DNA of 64,000 nt from an uncultured Persicobacter sp. (GCA_947498325.1 CANMKE010000001.1:496001-560000), one strand, 5' to 3'. Shown: positions 42,847 to 52,573, counted from the first letter of the stretch. Numbers and translations: made by a program. Notes: generated by a model from the letters alone, not told the origin.

Positions 42847-45192
42847 TCAAATCCCATTCAGATAGAATGACATCCCGACAATAAACCTTCGGGTTTCCTG
42901 CTTGGTGAATGCATCCCTGACGAAGGAATCTGTGGAGGTTAATACGTTCTGCTCGATGGTATTGAAGACATCCCGCACATTGAAATAGACTTTGGCCTGA
43001 CCATCGTAGAATTTTCGTTCTGCATTAAAGTCCATACTTCCGTAACCCAAAACCTGTGCATTGTTGGTGAGTTTAGTGGAGGTATATCTTCCGGTGATTG
43101 AAATACGGTAGTCTTTCAAGAATTTATACTCCATGTTCCCCTTGATATAAAAGTAAGTTTGTGCCTTGTCCAGCGTACCTTCACGTTCGGGCATGTATTC
43201 GTAAGTATAAGAGGCATCAGAGCTTAATTTTAAATTGCTCAACAGGTCTTTCTGGAAATACACATTAAGTCCGGTAGTGCTGATCCCTTCAATATTTCGG
43301 AATGAGTTATAAACCGTATCTTCTTTCGACCATTGGTAGCGGGCAACAGAGTTCAATACCTTTCTTCCAAATAGCCCTGTTTTCAGCGTATAATCTTTAC
43401 CCACCTTCAGGTATTCCAGCTCAAGGTAATGGTTCTGTGAATTTTTCAGGTCTGGGTTACCCATCGTGATCCACAGTGGGTTGGAGTCATCAATGAAAGG
43501 GTTCAGTTGGCTTGCGCTTGGCGGATGGACGTTGTTGCGGTACGACAGCATGATGTTTTCGCTTGCGTCTTCGTTGAGGTCGTAAGTGAATTTTACGCTG
43601 CTGTTCAGGTTACTGAACGGGTTGGTGAAATCATCATATTGCTGACTGTTGCTGTTCCATTGGTGGATATCCGTTTGCCCAAGTTTGTAGCGCGCACCGG
43701 CATTGAACCCAAAGCGGTTGTGTTTTGCCGAAAAGCTGAGAAACATATCATTGGACTGGGTCAGGGTTTGAGCATCCTGTCGGCGATCCGGATTATCAAG
43801 CCAAATACCATCATTAATCTGAGTTTGGTAGGAGGCTGTCTGGCGGTTCAGTCGATAGTCAAAGAAATATCCCCCAACAATTTTCATGTCCTCACCAAGT
43901 GGTTGCGTGAATTTTGTTTGAATACGGTGTCTGTTGGAAAGACTTGAGCGATCACCTTCGTCCCTTGTAACTTCATCGGTTGCATCCGTGAAATCCGTGA
44001 TTCTCGAGTACTGACCAGGTTTAGACAGGTTTTGGTTGAAAGAGAAAAAATAGCGCAGGGATAATTTTTGTCCCGAATCCCACTTTTTGCGGTATTTATT
44101 CTCATAATGTGCCTGCCTCGAAAAACTGGTCGTTTCGCTGGTACGGATATTTTTTGAAGTCTGAAAGGTCGAGTCTATCGAATAAATATCACCGTCATTA
44201 TCGTTGCTCGAGTGGTTATCGGAAAGCGAAAGCCTCAGCGTTCCGCTCAACTCACTCTTATCTTTAAATTTATAGGCATACCATGTTCCGTAATTTCCAT
44301 AATGGAAACCGCTGTTGTTATTATAGGTTTGCTCTAAATAGCGTTGTCCATGATTGAGTTGATCGTATGACCCATGAGACCGTTTTTCCCGCTGGGAGTA
44401 ATAAATCCATGGGTTGATCGTCAGGTTTTCTTTACGGATCGAACCACCTGTATAACCACGTAAGTTACCGAGGTTACCTGCTCCTAAACCACCGCGGAAG
44501 CTGTTACCGATTTTGGCATTTTCCTTTAGAATGATATTGATCACTGGGCCTGAAGAGGCAAATTCCACCGGCGGGTTGGTCATCAGTTCCATTCGGGCGA
44601 TCGATTGTTTTGGGATTTCCTGTAAGGGATTTTCCATTCCGGATTCTTCACCGTTGACCAGATAAGTCACTTGAAGCCCCCTGATCGTTGCGTTGCCATC
44701 AAAGTCCACTTCTACACCCGGCATGTTGCCTACAATTTCCTCCATATCATCGGTACCTTGCTGGTCCATCGTGAAAGTCATTGCACCAGGGGTCGTTGTT
44801 CCCGTTGCTTTTTCTCCGGTGATTACCACACTTTCGAGCAGTTGCACCTGGCTTTTGAGCAGGATGGTCCCCATGTCGGTGGATTCATCGAACTGAATGG
44901 ATTTTTTGTAGGGGTCGTAGCCCATCGACTGAATACTGACGAAGTAGTTGCCAGCTTTTGGCAGTTCAATGGCAAAGTGGCCGTCCATATCCGAATAGCC
45001 AGATTTTACAGGCTGCGGCTCGTTTTCGGATAAATAAATAGCCACTGTGGCAAAGGGAACTTCTTCTTTTTTTTCAGCTTCTAATATTTGGCCCTTAATC
45101 GTGATTTTTGGGTCATTCGCCTTTGAAATTAACGGGAGTAGCAGCACTCCGAAAAACACAAATAGTTTAAAAAGCTTTGGGCTTTGATTCAT
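42847..45192 (-). CDS. Outer-membrane TonB receptor-like protein with carboxypeptidase-like N-terminal domain
   Basis: 781 residues from the ATG at 45192; a longer frame upstream adds a 70-residue hydrophobic tail and is rejected. Signal peptide ends near ISKA (25). Residues 30-115 are a carboxypeptidase-like regulatory domain (GQILEAEKKEEVPFATVAIY); 120-235 a plug-like section with VVITGEKATGTT and PGVEVDFDGNATIRGLQV; the rest is a barrel of the outer-membrane beta-barrel type 3. The end ...FYLNGI is not the usual Phe, but the barrel pattern is continuous. No SusD-like partner is next to it, so it may be a lone receptor or a porin-like barrel. Substrate unknown. Confidence 0.82.
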   Translation of the reverse strand: MNQSPKLFKLFVFFGVLLLPLISKANDPKITIKGQILEAEKKEEVPFATVAIYLSENEPQPVKSGYSDMDGHFAIELPKAGNYFVSIQSMGYDPYKKSIQFDESTDMGTILLKSQVQLLESVVITGEKATGTTTPGAMTFTMDQQGTDDMEEIVGNMPGVEVDFDGNATIRGLQVTYLVNGEESGMENPLQEIPKQSIARMELMTNPPVEFASSGPVINIILKENAKIGNSFRGGLGAGNLGNLRGYTGGSIRKENLTINPWIYYSQREKRSHGSYDQLNHGQRYLEQTYNNNSGFHYGNYGTWYAYKFKDKSELSGTLRLSLSDNHSSNDNDGDIYSIDSTFQTSKNIRTSETTSFSRQAHYENKYRKKWDSGQKLSLRYFFSFNQNLSKPGQYSRITDFTDATDEVTRDEGDRSSLSNRHRIQTKFTQPLGEDMKIVGGYFFDYRLNRQTASYQTQINDGIWLDNPDRRQDAQTLTQSNDMFLSFSAKHNRFGFNAGARYKLGQTDIHQWNSNSQQYDDFTNPFSNLNSSVKFTYDLNEDASENIMLSYRNNVHPPSASQLNPFIDDSNPLWITMGNPDLKNSQNHYLELEYLKVGKDYTLKTGLFGRKVLNSVARYQWSKEDTVYNSFRNIEGISTTGLNVYFQKDLLSNLKLSSDASYTYEYMPEREGTLDKAQTYFYIKGNMEYKFLKDYRISITGRYTSTKLTNNAQVLGYGSMDFNAERKFYDGQAKVYFNVRDVFNTIEQNVLTSTDSFVRDAFTKQETRRFIVGMSFYLNGI

Positions 45193-45332
45193 AATAAAAC
45201 AATTAATACGGTGATTATTTGGGAATTCCGCAAATATCACTCCAAAACAGGGAAAATGTAGACTTATCAGTAAGTGGGAATTATATGATAGTAAAATTAT
45301 CGATTGTTTTAGCTTATGACAACTTTTAGCAC

Positions 45333-45370
45333 AAAAAAACAGCCCAATAATTAGATAAATTGGGCTGTTT
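45333..45370 (-). terminator. Terminator of the DUF3298 lipoprotein gene
   Basis: On the minus strand AAACAGCCCAATTTA pairs with TAATTGGGCTGTTT around a short loop, followed by seven T, about 45 bases after the stop codon. Confidence 0.75.
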
Positions 45371-45412
45371 AAGTACTTGTAAATCAGTGGTATTAAAAAC
45401 AAATTAAATACA

Positions 45413-46213
45413 CTACTTAATCCAATTGTATTTTAATCCTGACTGTATTTGTTCCAACGACAAGTCTGCCTTTGCTGTTCCCATGGCATAAGGAGCAACC
45501 TCATAAGCATTGTAAAAAAATCGGATACCATCGTCAGTCAGCAGGAAATTTTCTGAAAGCTGAAATTGCCCATCTTTGAAGGTGTAACCCAATTGCTGTA
45601 ATGATGATGAATCTTTGATATTTCGGTCTTCGCGGAATGCTTTCTCAGCCAGCTCGGTCAGTTTATTCATAAATTCTTCTTTAAAGACCTCCTTGAGGGT
45701 TAGTTTTTTTCCAGTGGCAGGAATGAAGTTGGCGTACGTAACGCTGTAATTGCCATGTGCGCCGCCAGTAAACTCACTGGTGGTTTTTGTAAACGCCCAT
45801 ACCTTTTCTGAGCGGTAGGTGAGTTCAACATCGTTTTGCAGGTACCAGCCTCCAGGCATCTCAGGAAATTCCTTTTTGGTTTGCAGGTATTCGCTCAGGA
45901 GTTCGTTCATCTGCATCTGAAAATCGGCCGTGCTCTGTACAGAGTCCTGAGCGAACATGCTCAATACCGATGCATTGAATCGTTTCTCTACTTTGTTGGG
46001 TTGCACATAAAGCGGGATTTTTACTGAAAAGGAAGCGGGTGTAATGCTGTCAGTGCTTTCAGCCTTAATGTGCTCCACCGCTTTGAAGGTTTCATAATTG
46101 GTCTTGCCAAGCGTTTCAGCAGTGGTGGTGTTCGTGGATTGCTCTTGCTTTTTGTCGTCGGAACAACTGAACAGCGTCGCAATACTGAGTAGAAGTAGGA
46201 GTGTTTTTTTCAT
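45413..46213 (-). CDS. Lipoprotein with DUF4163/DUF3298 domains (RsiV-like)
   Basis: 266 residues. Lipobox LFSC puts the anchor at Cys17. The mature part has the conserved ELLSEYL, a helical stretch and then the diagnostic GGAHGNYSV with Tyr and His, NFIPATGKKLTLKEVF, and DGIRFFYNAYEVAPYAMG. The family includes the anti-sigma factor RsiV and predicted deacetylases, but here no sigma factor is adjacent. It is lipid-anchored, so probably periplasmic face of the outer or inner membrane. Function unknown; a role in cell-wall sensing is possible. Confidence 0.85.
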   Translation of the reverse strand: MKKTLLLLLSIATLFSCSDDKKQEQSTNTTTAETLGKTNYETFKAVEHIKAESTDSITPASFSVKIPLYVQPNKVEKRFNASVLSMFAQDSVQSTADFQMQMNELLSEYLQTKKEFPEMPGGWYLQNDVELTYRSEKVWAFTKTTSEFTGGAHGNYSVTYANFIPATGKKLTLKEVFKEEFMNKLTELAEKAFREDRNIKDSSSLQQLGYTFKDGQFQLSENFLLTDDGIRFFYNAYEVAPYAMGTAKADLSLEQIQSGLKYNWIK

Positions 46214-46239
46214 ATTATGGAATAAATTAACGTTACCGC

Positions 46240-47535
46240 TTAATTTTTGAAAATGGATTGAATAGCCTTAGCTTTCAGCATGCATTCCGCATATTCTGCT
46301 TCGGCGTCGGAATCAATCGTAATTGCACCACCTACCCAATAGTTGGCCTGGTGGTTTTCAGTGTTATAAAACAGGGTTCTGATCACTACATTGAAATCAA
46401 AATCGCCTTCGGGTGTAATATAGCCAATAGTTCCCGCATAAAGTTCCCGCCTTCCATTTTCGTAACGATCAGCATGATTCATCACGGAAATTTTTGGGGC
46501 TCCAGTCATAGAGCCCATCGGAAAGGCCTTTTCAATAATGTCACTCCAGTGCGTGCCTTTACGTTGCTCGGCCGTAATGGTGGAAATCAGTTGGTGAACC
46601 TGCGGAAAGGAATACACCTTGAACAGCTCGGGCACTTTGACCGATCCGTAGGTGGCTGTTTGTGCCAGATCATTCCTGACCAGGTCAACAATCATCATAT
46701 TCTCTGCAATCTCTTTGTCAGAATTAACCAAATACGCTTTTTGCTGAGCATCTTTTTTGGGGTCGGTTCTGCGTCGGCTGGTGCCTTTTATAGGCTGAGA
46801 GATCACCTTTCGACCTTCCTTTTTGATGAACCGTTCAGGGGAGGCACCTATGGCATACTGCTCTTTGAGTCGGTAAAAGGCCGAAAAGGGCATGGGCGAC
46901 ATGGCATTCAGTGCCTGATAGGTTTGCAGTGGGTCGATCGACACCCCTTCGGCAGTAAATTCCTGGCAGAAATTAATTTCATAGAAATCTCCCTGACGTA
47001 TATGCTCCTTCAGGCTGCTGATCGTTTGCAGGTAGGCGGATTTGGTGGTTTGCGCCTGAAAAACCACAGGATTCAGGGGGCGTGTTGCGGGTAAATTCGT
47101 GGACAGAATTTCCGCTTTTAGCTTGCTTGAATCTGAATAAGTTTCTAATCTTACATGATGAGCCTCGAAAAAGAATAAGCTTTCGGGCACAAAGAAATGC
47201 AGGTTTGGAAAGGCGGTTTTTGCAGGGTGTCTGCTTTGCAAATCTTCCAGTTCATTTTTCAGATCGTAATTCAGGTGCCCAAAAAGCCAGTCCTGATGTT
47301 GCTCATGAAATTTTCGGATTTGCTCAAAAGGCCTGGATTGCCCATCGGTGTTGGCGGGCACTTCTATGTGCGCGCGACTGCCTACGGCAAAAATTTTTTC
47401 GAAGGAGGAAAAGTCAGCCTTCAGGCGGTAGTCGTTCGGGTTCAGCAGCAGGAAATGTTGCTGTTGCTGTGCCCATTGCAAAATCTGAGATTCTGAAACT
47501 TCTGTATAAGGAAGGATTAGCGTGTTTCTTTTCAA
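46240..47535 (-). CDS. pabB: Aminodeoxychorismate synthase component I
   Basis: 431 residues. Chorismate-using enzyme of the TrpE/PabB family. PIKGTSRRR is the PabB version of the active-site loop (TrpE has PSAGT-like); the following NMMIVDLVRNDL, SFPQVHQLISTI, AFPMGSMTGAPK and ELYAGTIGY are hallmark segments. It makes 4-amino-4-deoxychorismate for folate with a glutamine amidotransferase that is not in the window. The start is a TTG at 47535; no ATG lies near, and the -7 box TATTTTTG at 47556-47563 fits it. It diverges from the gamma carbonic anhydrase gene. Confidence 0.9.
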   Translation of the reverse strand: MKRNTLILPYTEVSESQILQWAQQQQHFLLLNPNDYRLKADFSSFEKIFAVGSRAHIEVPANTDGQSRPFEQIRKFHEQHQDWLFGHLNYDLKNELEDLQSRHPAKTAFPNLHFFVPESLFFFEAHHVRLETYSDSSKLKAEILSTNLPATRPLNPVVFQAQTTKSAYLQTISSLKEHIRQGDFYEINFCQEFTAEGVSIDPLQTYQALNAMSPMPFSAFYRLKEQYAIGASPERFIKKEGRKVISQPIKGTSRRRTDPKKDAQQKAYLVNSDKEIAENMMIVDLVRNDLAQTATYGSVKVPELFKVYSFPQVHQLISTITAEQRKGTHWSDIIEKAFPMGSMTGAPKISVMNHADRYENGRRELYAGTIGYITPEGDFDFNVVIRTLFYNTENHQANYWVGGAITIDSDAEAEYAECMLKAKAIQSIFKN

Positions 47536-47555
47536 AAGGAGTGCGTATTTTTTTA

Positions 47556-47563
47556 CAAAAATA
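47556..47563 (-). promoter_or_regulatory. -7 promoter box upstream of pabB
   Basis: TATTTTTG on the minus strand fits TAnnTTTG, 20 bases before the TTG start. The -33 region is poor, so support is partial. It supports the use of TTG as start. Confidence 0.4.
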
Positions 47564-47571
47564 ATAAAGCT

Positions 47572-48099
47572 ATGGCACTTGTAAAGACCATTCGAGGAAA
47601 TGTAACCCCAAAATTCGGTGAAAATGTATTTTTAGCTGATAACGCTACGGTAATTGGGGAAGTTACCCTCGGCGATAATTGCACGATTTGGTTCAATACT
47701 GTTTTGCGTGCAGATGTAAACTACATAAAGGTGGGGGATAATACCAATATTCAGGATTTGGCCTGTGTGCATGGGTCCTATCAAACCCACCCAACCAATA
47801 TTGGTAGCAATGTAACGATTGGGCATCAGGCGATGATCCACGGTTGTACCATTGAAGATAACTGCCTGATCGGTATGGGAGCCACACTGCTTGATGGCGT
47901 GGTGGTGAAAGAGGGCGCTATGGTGGCTGCGGGTGCGGTAGTGCTTGAAAATACGGTGGTGGAATCGGGGACAATTTATGCGGGCGTTCCTGCGAAAAAG
48001 GTCAAAGAGATCGGTGATCGCAAGGAGATGATCGGCCGAATAGGAGAGAGTTATTATAAAAAATATGCCACTTGGTATAAAGAGGAAGATGAAAAGTAA
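47572..48099 (+). CDS. Gamma carbonic anhydrase-family hexapeptide protein
   Basis: 175 residues, a left-handed beta-helix from repeated hexapeptides, ending in a C-terminal helix. Zinc-ligand His residues stand in CVHGSY (His74 region), IGHQAMIHGC. The sequence resembles E. coli YrdA/PaaY and the gamma-CA family. Some members are carbonic anhydrases; others lack activity. AGVPAKKVKEI is the typical closing loop. Its stop overlaps the start of the next gene by 11 bases, so the two are translationally coupled. Confidence 0.88.
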   Translation: MALVKTIRGNVTPKFGENVFLADNATVIGEVTLGDNCTIWFNTVLRADVNYIKVGDNTNIQDLACVHGSYQTHPTNIGSNVTIGHQAMIHGCTIEDNCLIGMGATLLDGVVVKEGAMVAAGAVVLENTVVESGTIYAGVPAKKVKEIGDRKEMIGRIGESYYKKYATWYKEEDEK

Positions 48100-48760
48100 A
48101 ACCGTTCAGGAGCAGGCGTGGATCGATCAGACGGCAGCCTTTGTGAAATCCAAATTTGAAGGCGAAGGCACTGGCCATGATTGGTGGCATATTTATAGGG
48201 TGTGGAAGAATGCGCAAAACATCCTTGACAAGAAGAGCAATATGGATGCTTTTGTGGTAGAGATGGGTGCGCTCCTGCATGATATTGCCGACTTCAAATT
48301 TCACGATGGTGATGAATCCGTAGGGCCGAAGGAAGCCCGCAAGTACCTGCATGGACTTGGGGTGGAGCCTGCCCGTGCCGAAGCGATTGTTCATATTGTG
48401 GAACATGTCTCCTATAAAGGGGCCAAGGTCGCCAATAAGATGAAGTCGGAAGAAGGTTTTGTGGTTCAGGATGCCGATCGGCTCGATGCAATTGGGGCCA
48501 TTGGTGTGGCGCGTACTTTTGCCTATGGGGGAAGTGTGGGCAGCCCGATGCATGACCCTTCGGCAACGGCGGAACTCCATGAAGATTTTGAGGCCTATAA
48601 AAACAGCCGCAGTTCCACGGTGAATCACTTTTATGAAAAGTTACTTTTACTTAAGGATATGATGAATACACCCGAGGCAAAGGTGATCGCTGAGGGCAGG
48701 CATGCGTATATGGAGCAATTTTTGCAAACTTTCTATAATGAGTGGGAAGGTAAGCAATAA
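48089..48760 (+). CDS. HD-domain phosphohydrolase
   Basis: 223 residues from the ATG at 48089, overlapping the previous gene by 11 bases. HD metal-binding residues: His in GHDWWHIYRVWKNA and the HD pair in ALLHDIADFKFHDG, plus Asp in DADRLDAIGAIGVAR. This places it with the YedJ/YpgQ-like HD hydrolases, small cytoplasmic nucleotidases or phosphatases. The overlap implies coexpression with the gamma carbonic anhydrase; the functional link is unknown. Confidence 0.88.
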   Translation: MKSKTVQEQAWIDQTAAFVKSKFEGEGTGHDWWHIYRVWKNAQNILDKKSNMDAFVVEMGALLHDIADFKFHDGDESVGPKEARKYLHGLGVEPARAEAIVHIVEHVSYKGAKVANKMKSEEGFVVQDADRLDAIGAIGVARTFAYGGSVGSPMHDPSATAELHEDFEAYKNSRSSTVNHFYEKLLLLKDMMNTPEAKVIAEGRHAYMEQFLQTFYNEWEGKQ

Positions 48761-48769
48761 GGATTTGTT

Positions 48770-48777
48770 TACCTTTG
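48770..48777 (+). promoter_or_regulatory. -7 promoter box upstream of the S1/P1 nuclease gene
   Basis: TACCTTTG fits TAnnTTTG and lies 28 bases before the ATG at 48805. The -33 box is not clear. If used, the nuclease has its own promoter despite the 44-base gap to the HD gene. Confidence 0.45.
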
Positions 48778-48804
48778 CAGGAGTTTAATAACAAGAATTG
48801 ATTC

Positions 48805-49572
48805 ATGAAGAAGTTGAATGTTTTAGCCGTCCTGATGTTGTTTGCTGTAGGGCAGGTATTTGCATGGGGGCAGAATGGTCACCGTACGGTTGCAGAGGTG
48901 GCAAGTCACCATATCAGTAAAAAAACACAAAAGGCGATTATCGCTATTTTGGGTGATGAAAATATGGCGATGGCCGCTACATGGCCAGATGAGATCAAGT
49001 CTGATCACGCTTATGATTCCTGTAAAGTTTACCATTATGTAAACATGAAATCGGATGAAACCTATGCGCAGTCGGAAAAAAATCCGCATGGGGATGCCAT
49101 CACGGCACTTCAGATGATGAGCAAAATTGTAAAAGACAAAACGCAGCCTTTGGTGCGTCGTCAGGAAGCTTTGCGCTACATTATCCATATCATCGGGGAT
49201 ATTCATCAGCCAATGCACGTAGGGCACAAGGAAGATCTTGGAGGTAATTTGGTGAAGGTAAAATGGTTCGGGCATAAGTCGAACTTGCACCGTGTTTGGG
49301 ATTCAGACATGATCGATAACACCCAGCTGAGCTATACGGAATTGTCGAGACACGTTGGAGTTCCTACTAAGGCAGAGATTAAAAACTGGCAATCAAGCTC
49401 GGTAGAGCAATGGGTAGCGGAATCTCATCAGGTAGCAACTAAATTGTATGATACCGTTGGCGATGGCAATTTCAGCTACCGCTATATGTTCGATCACCGT
49501 GAAACGCTTTACAACCAACTTGAAAAAGGTGGGGTTCGTTTGGCAGGTTACCTGAATGCGCTATTTGGTTAA
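48805..49572 (+). CDS. Secreted S1/P1-type nuclease
   Basis: 255 residues. After the signal peptide (MKKLNVLAVLMLFAVGQVFA) the mature protein starts with Trp21, and the N-terminal Trp of S1/P1 nucleases is itself a zinc ligand; so the cleavage site is well supported. Further zinc ligands: His in NGHRTVAEVA, Asp in TWPDEIK, His in YHYVN, HIIGDIHQPMHVGH and DLGGN. These enzymes cut single-stranded DNA and RNA and can release phosphate from nucleotides. Likely periplasmic or exported for nutrient nucleic acids. It has its own terminator. Confidence 0.92.
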   Translation: MKKLNVLAVLMLFAVGQVFAWGQNGHRTVAEVASHHISKKTQKAIIAILGDENMAMAATWPDEIKSDHAYDSCKVYHYVNMKSDETYAQSEKNPHGDAITALQMMSKIVKDKTQPLVRRQEALRYIIHIIGDIHQPMHVGHKEDLGGNLVKVKWFGHKSNLHRVWDSDMIDNTQLSYTELSRHVGVPTKAEIKNWQSSSVEQWVAESHQVATKLYDTVGDGNFSYRYMFDHRETLYNQLEKGGVRLAGYLNALFG

Positions 49573-49598
49573 AATGTTCAATTTTCCAATATTTATTA

Positions 49599-49633
49599 AA
49601 TCCTGTGATGTTCGGTATCACAGGATTTTTTTT
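49599..49633 (+). terminator. Rho-independent terminator of the S1/P1 nuclease gene
   Basis: AATCCTGTGAT pairs with ATCACAGGATT around GTTCGGT, followed by eight T. Confidence 0.85.
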
Positions 49634-49845
49634 GTTGCTGATATATTGCATTTCAATGACAGGGCGGTGGTGGACGGCCTGCCGATCTGCTAATATTTAT
49701 ATTTGGTGCGATTTATATTTTTAAAATTAGCACTTCAGCCCTTGAGGGCTTAAATTTGAAACGGATACCTTTTTTCAGTATGCAATTTTTGGCCGACACC
49801 CAATGGATTTTCCAGCGGCAAGTTTGCCTACCAATATCAACTTTT

Positions 49846-50541
49846 ATGATCAAGTCTTCAAAAATGATGGCCTTCTTCAAGGCTAACAATTTCATGGTGC
49901 TTTGCGTGATGCTTTGCCTGTTGCTTATCTCTTTGGGTTTTCCCGAGCGGAATCGGACCCTTTTCAAATTGCTATTTCCAGTAGGGTTGGTGCTGGTTTC
50001 AGGGGCTTCAGCGATTTCAATTTCTACGGGCCGTCGGCAATATATTTATGCTTATGTGCTGGCAGGAACAGCAGGATTGATGCAGCTGCTGAGCATATTT
50101 TTCAACCCCATCTGGTTTATGGATCTGTTTCTGGTGATTACCGTGGTGTTTTATGGTTATATCCTTTGGCGTATTCTGCATCATTTATTACATATCGTGG
50201 AGGTGAATCAGAACACTTTTTATGCCGCCATTTCAGGCTATCTTTTAATCGGCATTTGTTCGGCGCTTTTGGTGATTGCCCTGGTGGAAACCACCGAAAA
50301 TGCCTATACCAATTTAGCGATGGGTGATTTACGATCCGCTTTTTATTATTCCTTCATGACCCTGACGACCATTGGCTATGGCGATATTTCCCCTGTTCAC
50401 CCGATGGGGCGAGTACTGGCAATGTTTGTCGGGATGCTTGGGCAGTTTTACCTCGCCGTTGTAATGGCTATCCTGATCAGTAAATATACTGCCAACATAT
50501 CAGTGCCCACGGAGAAAAAGCATTTCGGCAAGAAAGAGTAG
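49846..50541 (+). CDS. Potassium-channel-like membrane protein
   Basis: 231 residues from the ATG at 49846; a frame upstream from a TTG adds 30 hydrophilic residues without support. Six hydrophobic segments; the last two enclose a pore with the selectivity filter TLTTIGYGDI. A channel of this kind passes potassium across the inner membrane. No voltage-sensor Arg series and no cytoplasmic ligand-binding domain is apparent, so it is probably a simple leak or pressure-related channel. It is between the nuclease and sppA, no partner. Confidence 0.85.
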   Translation: MIKSSKMMAFFKANNFMVLCVMLCLLLISLGFPERNRTLFKLLFPVGLVLVSGASAISISTGRRQYIYAYVLAGTAGLMQLLSIFFNPIWFMDLFLVITVVFYGYILWRILHHLLHIVEVNQNTFYAAISGYLLIGICSALLVIALVETTENAYTNLAMGDLRSAFYYSFMTLTTIGYGDISPVHPMGRVLAMFVGMLGQFYLAVVMAILISKYTANISVPTEKKHFGKKE

Positions 50542-50651
50542 TGCTGCAATCTTCCATTTTCGTCTTGAATTTTATTCGCAGATCGCGATTTGTACTGCAT
50601 TTGTACGGTTTGATTTTACAGCGTTTCAATATTCTGGTATTGCTGAGGGAA

Positions 50652-50684
50652 TAAAAAAAGCCTGTGGATGATTTCCACAGGCTT
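50652..50684 (-). terminator. Rho-independent terminator of sppA
   Basis: On the minus strand AAAGCCTGTGGA pairs with TCCACAGGCTTT around AATCA, with a T run, 23 bases after the stop codon. Confidence 0.85.
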
Positions 50685-50706
50685 TAATTTTTTAGGCGTT
50701 CAATTT

Positions 50707-52470
50707 TTATTTGATCTCCATATCGAATTCCATGCGTGCCTGAGGCCCTTTAGCTTGCTTCAATCGGTTGATTGTTGAGGCGTATTCCATGAAAGGGCCA
50801 AAATTGAATTTGGCAATTTTCACTTCCGCTTCTTCGTTCATCTCTTCTATAAACTGAGTGAAAGGGTCTTTGATTTCTGGGCGATTGGATACTTTATAGT
50901 CATCTTCAATGTCAGCTTTTTTTGCTGCAAGACTAATGGCCGTATGAAGGTCTCCCATCACATCCACCAAGCCAAGTTGTTGCGCTTTTTCGCCTGTCCA
51001 AACACGTCCGCCTGCAATTTTCAGCAATTGTTCAATCGGCATGTGTCTGCCTTCCGCCGCTTTGCTGGTGAAGGTTTCATAGCCACGGTTAACCCCCGAC
51101 TGAATAATATGGCGCTCGTAGTCGGTCATTTTTCGGGTGTTGTTGCCCAGGTCAGAGAAGGCTCCTGTTTTCACCACATCGTGGGTTACGCCAAGTTTGT
51201 GATTCAATAGCTCATCAAGGTTCATCAGTACTGCAAAAATTCCAATAGATCCCGTAATGGTGTTAGGCTCTGCAACAATGGTGTCAGCGGCCATCGAAAT
51301 ATAATACCCGCCAGAAGCTGCATAATTCCCCATCGAGGCGATCACAGGTTTTACGGCTTTGGTCAGTTTAACTTCTCTCCAGATCATATCAGAAGCCAAA
51401 GCACTTCCTCCAGGGCTGTTTACACGCAATACGACGGCCTTTACTTTATCGTCTTTTCTGGCTTTGGCCAATTCTTCCATGATGGTGGTACTGCCGATGG
51501 TCCCCGGCTTGCTTTTACCTGTCATGATACCGCCATCGGCATAAATAACCGCAATTTTATTGTCGCTGGTATTTACCGGAGCGTCGAAAGTATTCAAATA
51601 TGCATTCAGACCGATGCAGTGCAATTTATCATCCTCCTCAAGTCCCGATGCTTTTTTCAGCAAATCAACCACCTGATCTTCATAATATAGCTGATCTACA
51701 AGGTGGTATTTCAGGGCGTCTTTTGGTCCACGAACAAGCAGGCTGTCGGAAATATGTTTTACTTCCTTTTCTGAAAGGTGACGATCCTGACTGATTTCGG
51801 CAATCAGGTGTTTGTTCAGCCCATTGAGCATTTCAGTGTATTGCAATCTGTTTTCTTTACTCATGTCTTTTCTGAAGTAAGGCTCCACCGCACTTTTGAA
51901 ATCTCCCACACGGAAAATTTCTGGCTTGATGCCCAATTTGTCGAAAAGACCTTTATAGAAAGTAATGTTGGCAGAAAGCCCCTTCAGTTCCAGTTCCCCC
52001 GCAGGGTTCAGGAAAACGGAATCCGCAGCAGAGGCCACAAAGTACGAAAGCTGAGAATAATAAGGAGAATAGGCATAAACGGGTTTATCCGTGGTGTTCT
52101 TAAAATGGGCAATCATGCGTCGTAACTCAAGCGCCGAGGCAGGGCCAGCCATAATCTGTGGTGCTTCCAGGTAAACGGCAGTGATGTTGTCATCTTCTGC
52201 TGCATGGTTAAGCGCCTGCTCAATTTTGTTGATCCCAATCGAAGATTCTTTGCCAAGAAGTTTTCCCAGGCCATAGCTTGGGTCTTCGTCGGCACGGTCC
52301 ACAATAGGGCCATCAAGCTTTATGCGAAGGACGGAAGCCTCCTTGAGGGGCTGCTTGGTGTTGCCTGAGGATCCTACGGCCCCCAAAATTCCAATCAGCA
52401 GCAATACTGAAATCAAGGAAAAGATTCCCAAGCCAATGATTACGGCCAGAACATTTTTAAGAAATTTCAT
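50707..52470 (-). CDS. sppA: Signal peptide peptidase SppA, long (67K) form
   Basis: 587 residues, with one N-terminal membrane helix (VLAVIIGLGIFSLISVLLLIG near 8-28). Two tandem S49 domains: the first carries the catalytic Lys in GDFKSAVEPYFRKDMS, the second the nucleophilic Ser in MGNYAASGGYYISMAA. This is the E. coli-type double-domain form, which degrades cleaved signal peptides in the inner membrane. It is divergent from the folK gene and has its own terminator. Confidence 0.93.
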   Translation of the reverse strand: MKFLKNVLAVIIGLGIFSLISVLLLIGILGAVGSSGNTKQPLKEASVLRIKLDGPIVDRADEDPSYGLGKLLGKESSIGINKIEQALNHAAEDDNITAVYLEAPQIMAGPASALELRRMIAHFKNTTDKPVYAYSPYYSQLSYFVASAADSVFLNPAGELELKGLSANITFYKGLFDKLGIKPEIFRVGDFKSAVEPYFRKDMSKENRLQYTEMLNGLNKHLIAEISQDRHLSEKEVKHISDSLLVRGPKDALKYHLVDQLYYEDQVVDLLKKASGLEEDDKLHCIGLNAYLNTFDAPVNTSDNKIAVIYADGGIMTGKSKPGTIGSTTIMEELAKARKDDKVKAVVLRVNSPGGSALASDMIWREVKLTKAVKPVIASMGNYAASGGYYISMAADTIVAEPNTITGSIGIFAVLMNLDELLNHKLGVTHDVVKTGAFSDLGNNTRKMTDYERHIIQSGVNRGYETFTSKAAEGRHMPIEQLLKIAGGRVWTGEKAQQLGLVDVMGDLHTAISLAAKKADIEDDYKVSNRPEIKDPFTQFIEEMNEEAEVKIAKFNFGPFMEYASTINRLKQAKGPQARMEFDMEIK

Positions 52471-52573
52471 ATTTTAAAATTAGGTTGTTTTTTCAGTTCA
52501 TAAATAGGATAGAAATATAATAAAATATCTAATTTTGAGCTGTTCAATTTATATGTTAGGGTAATATTCGAGG

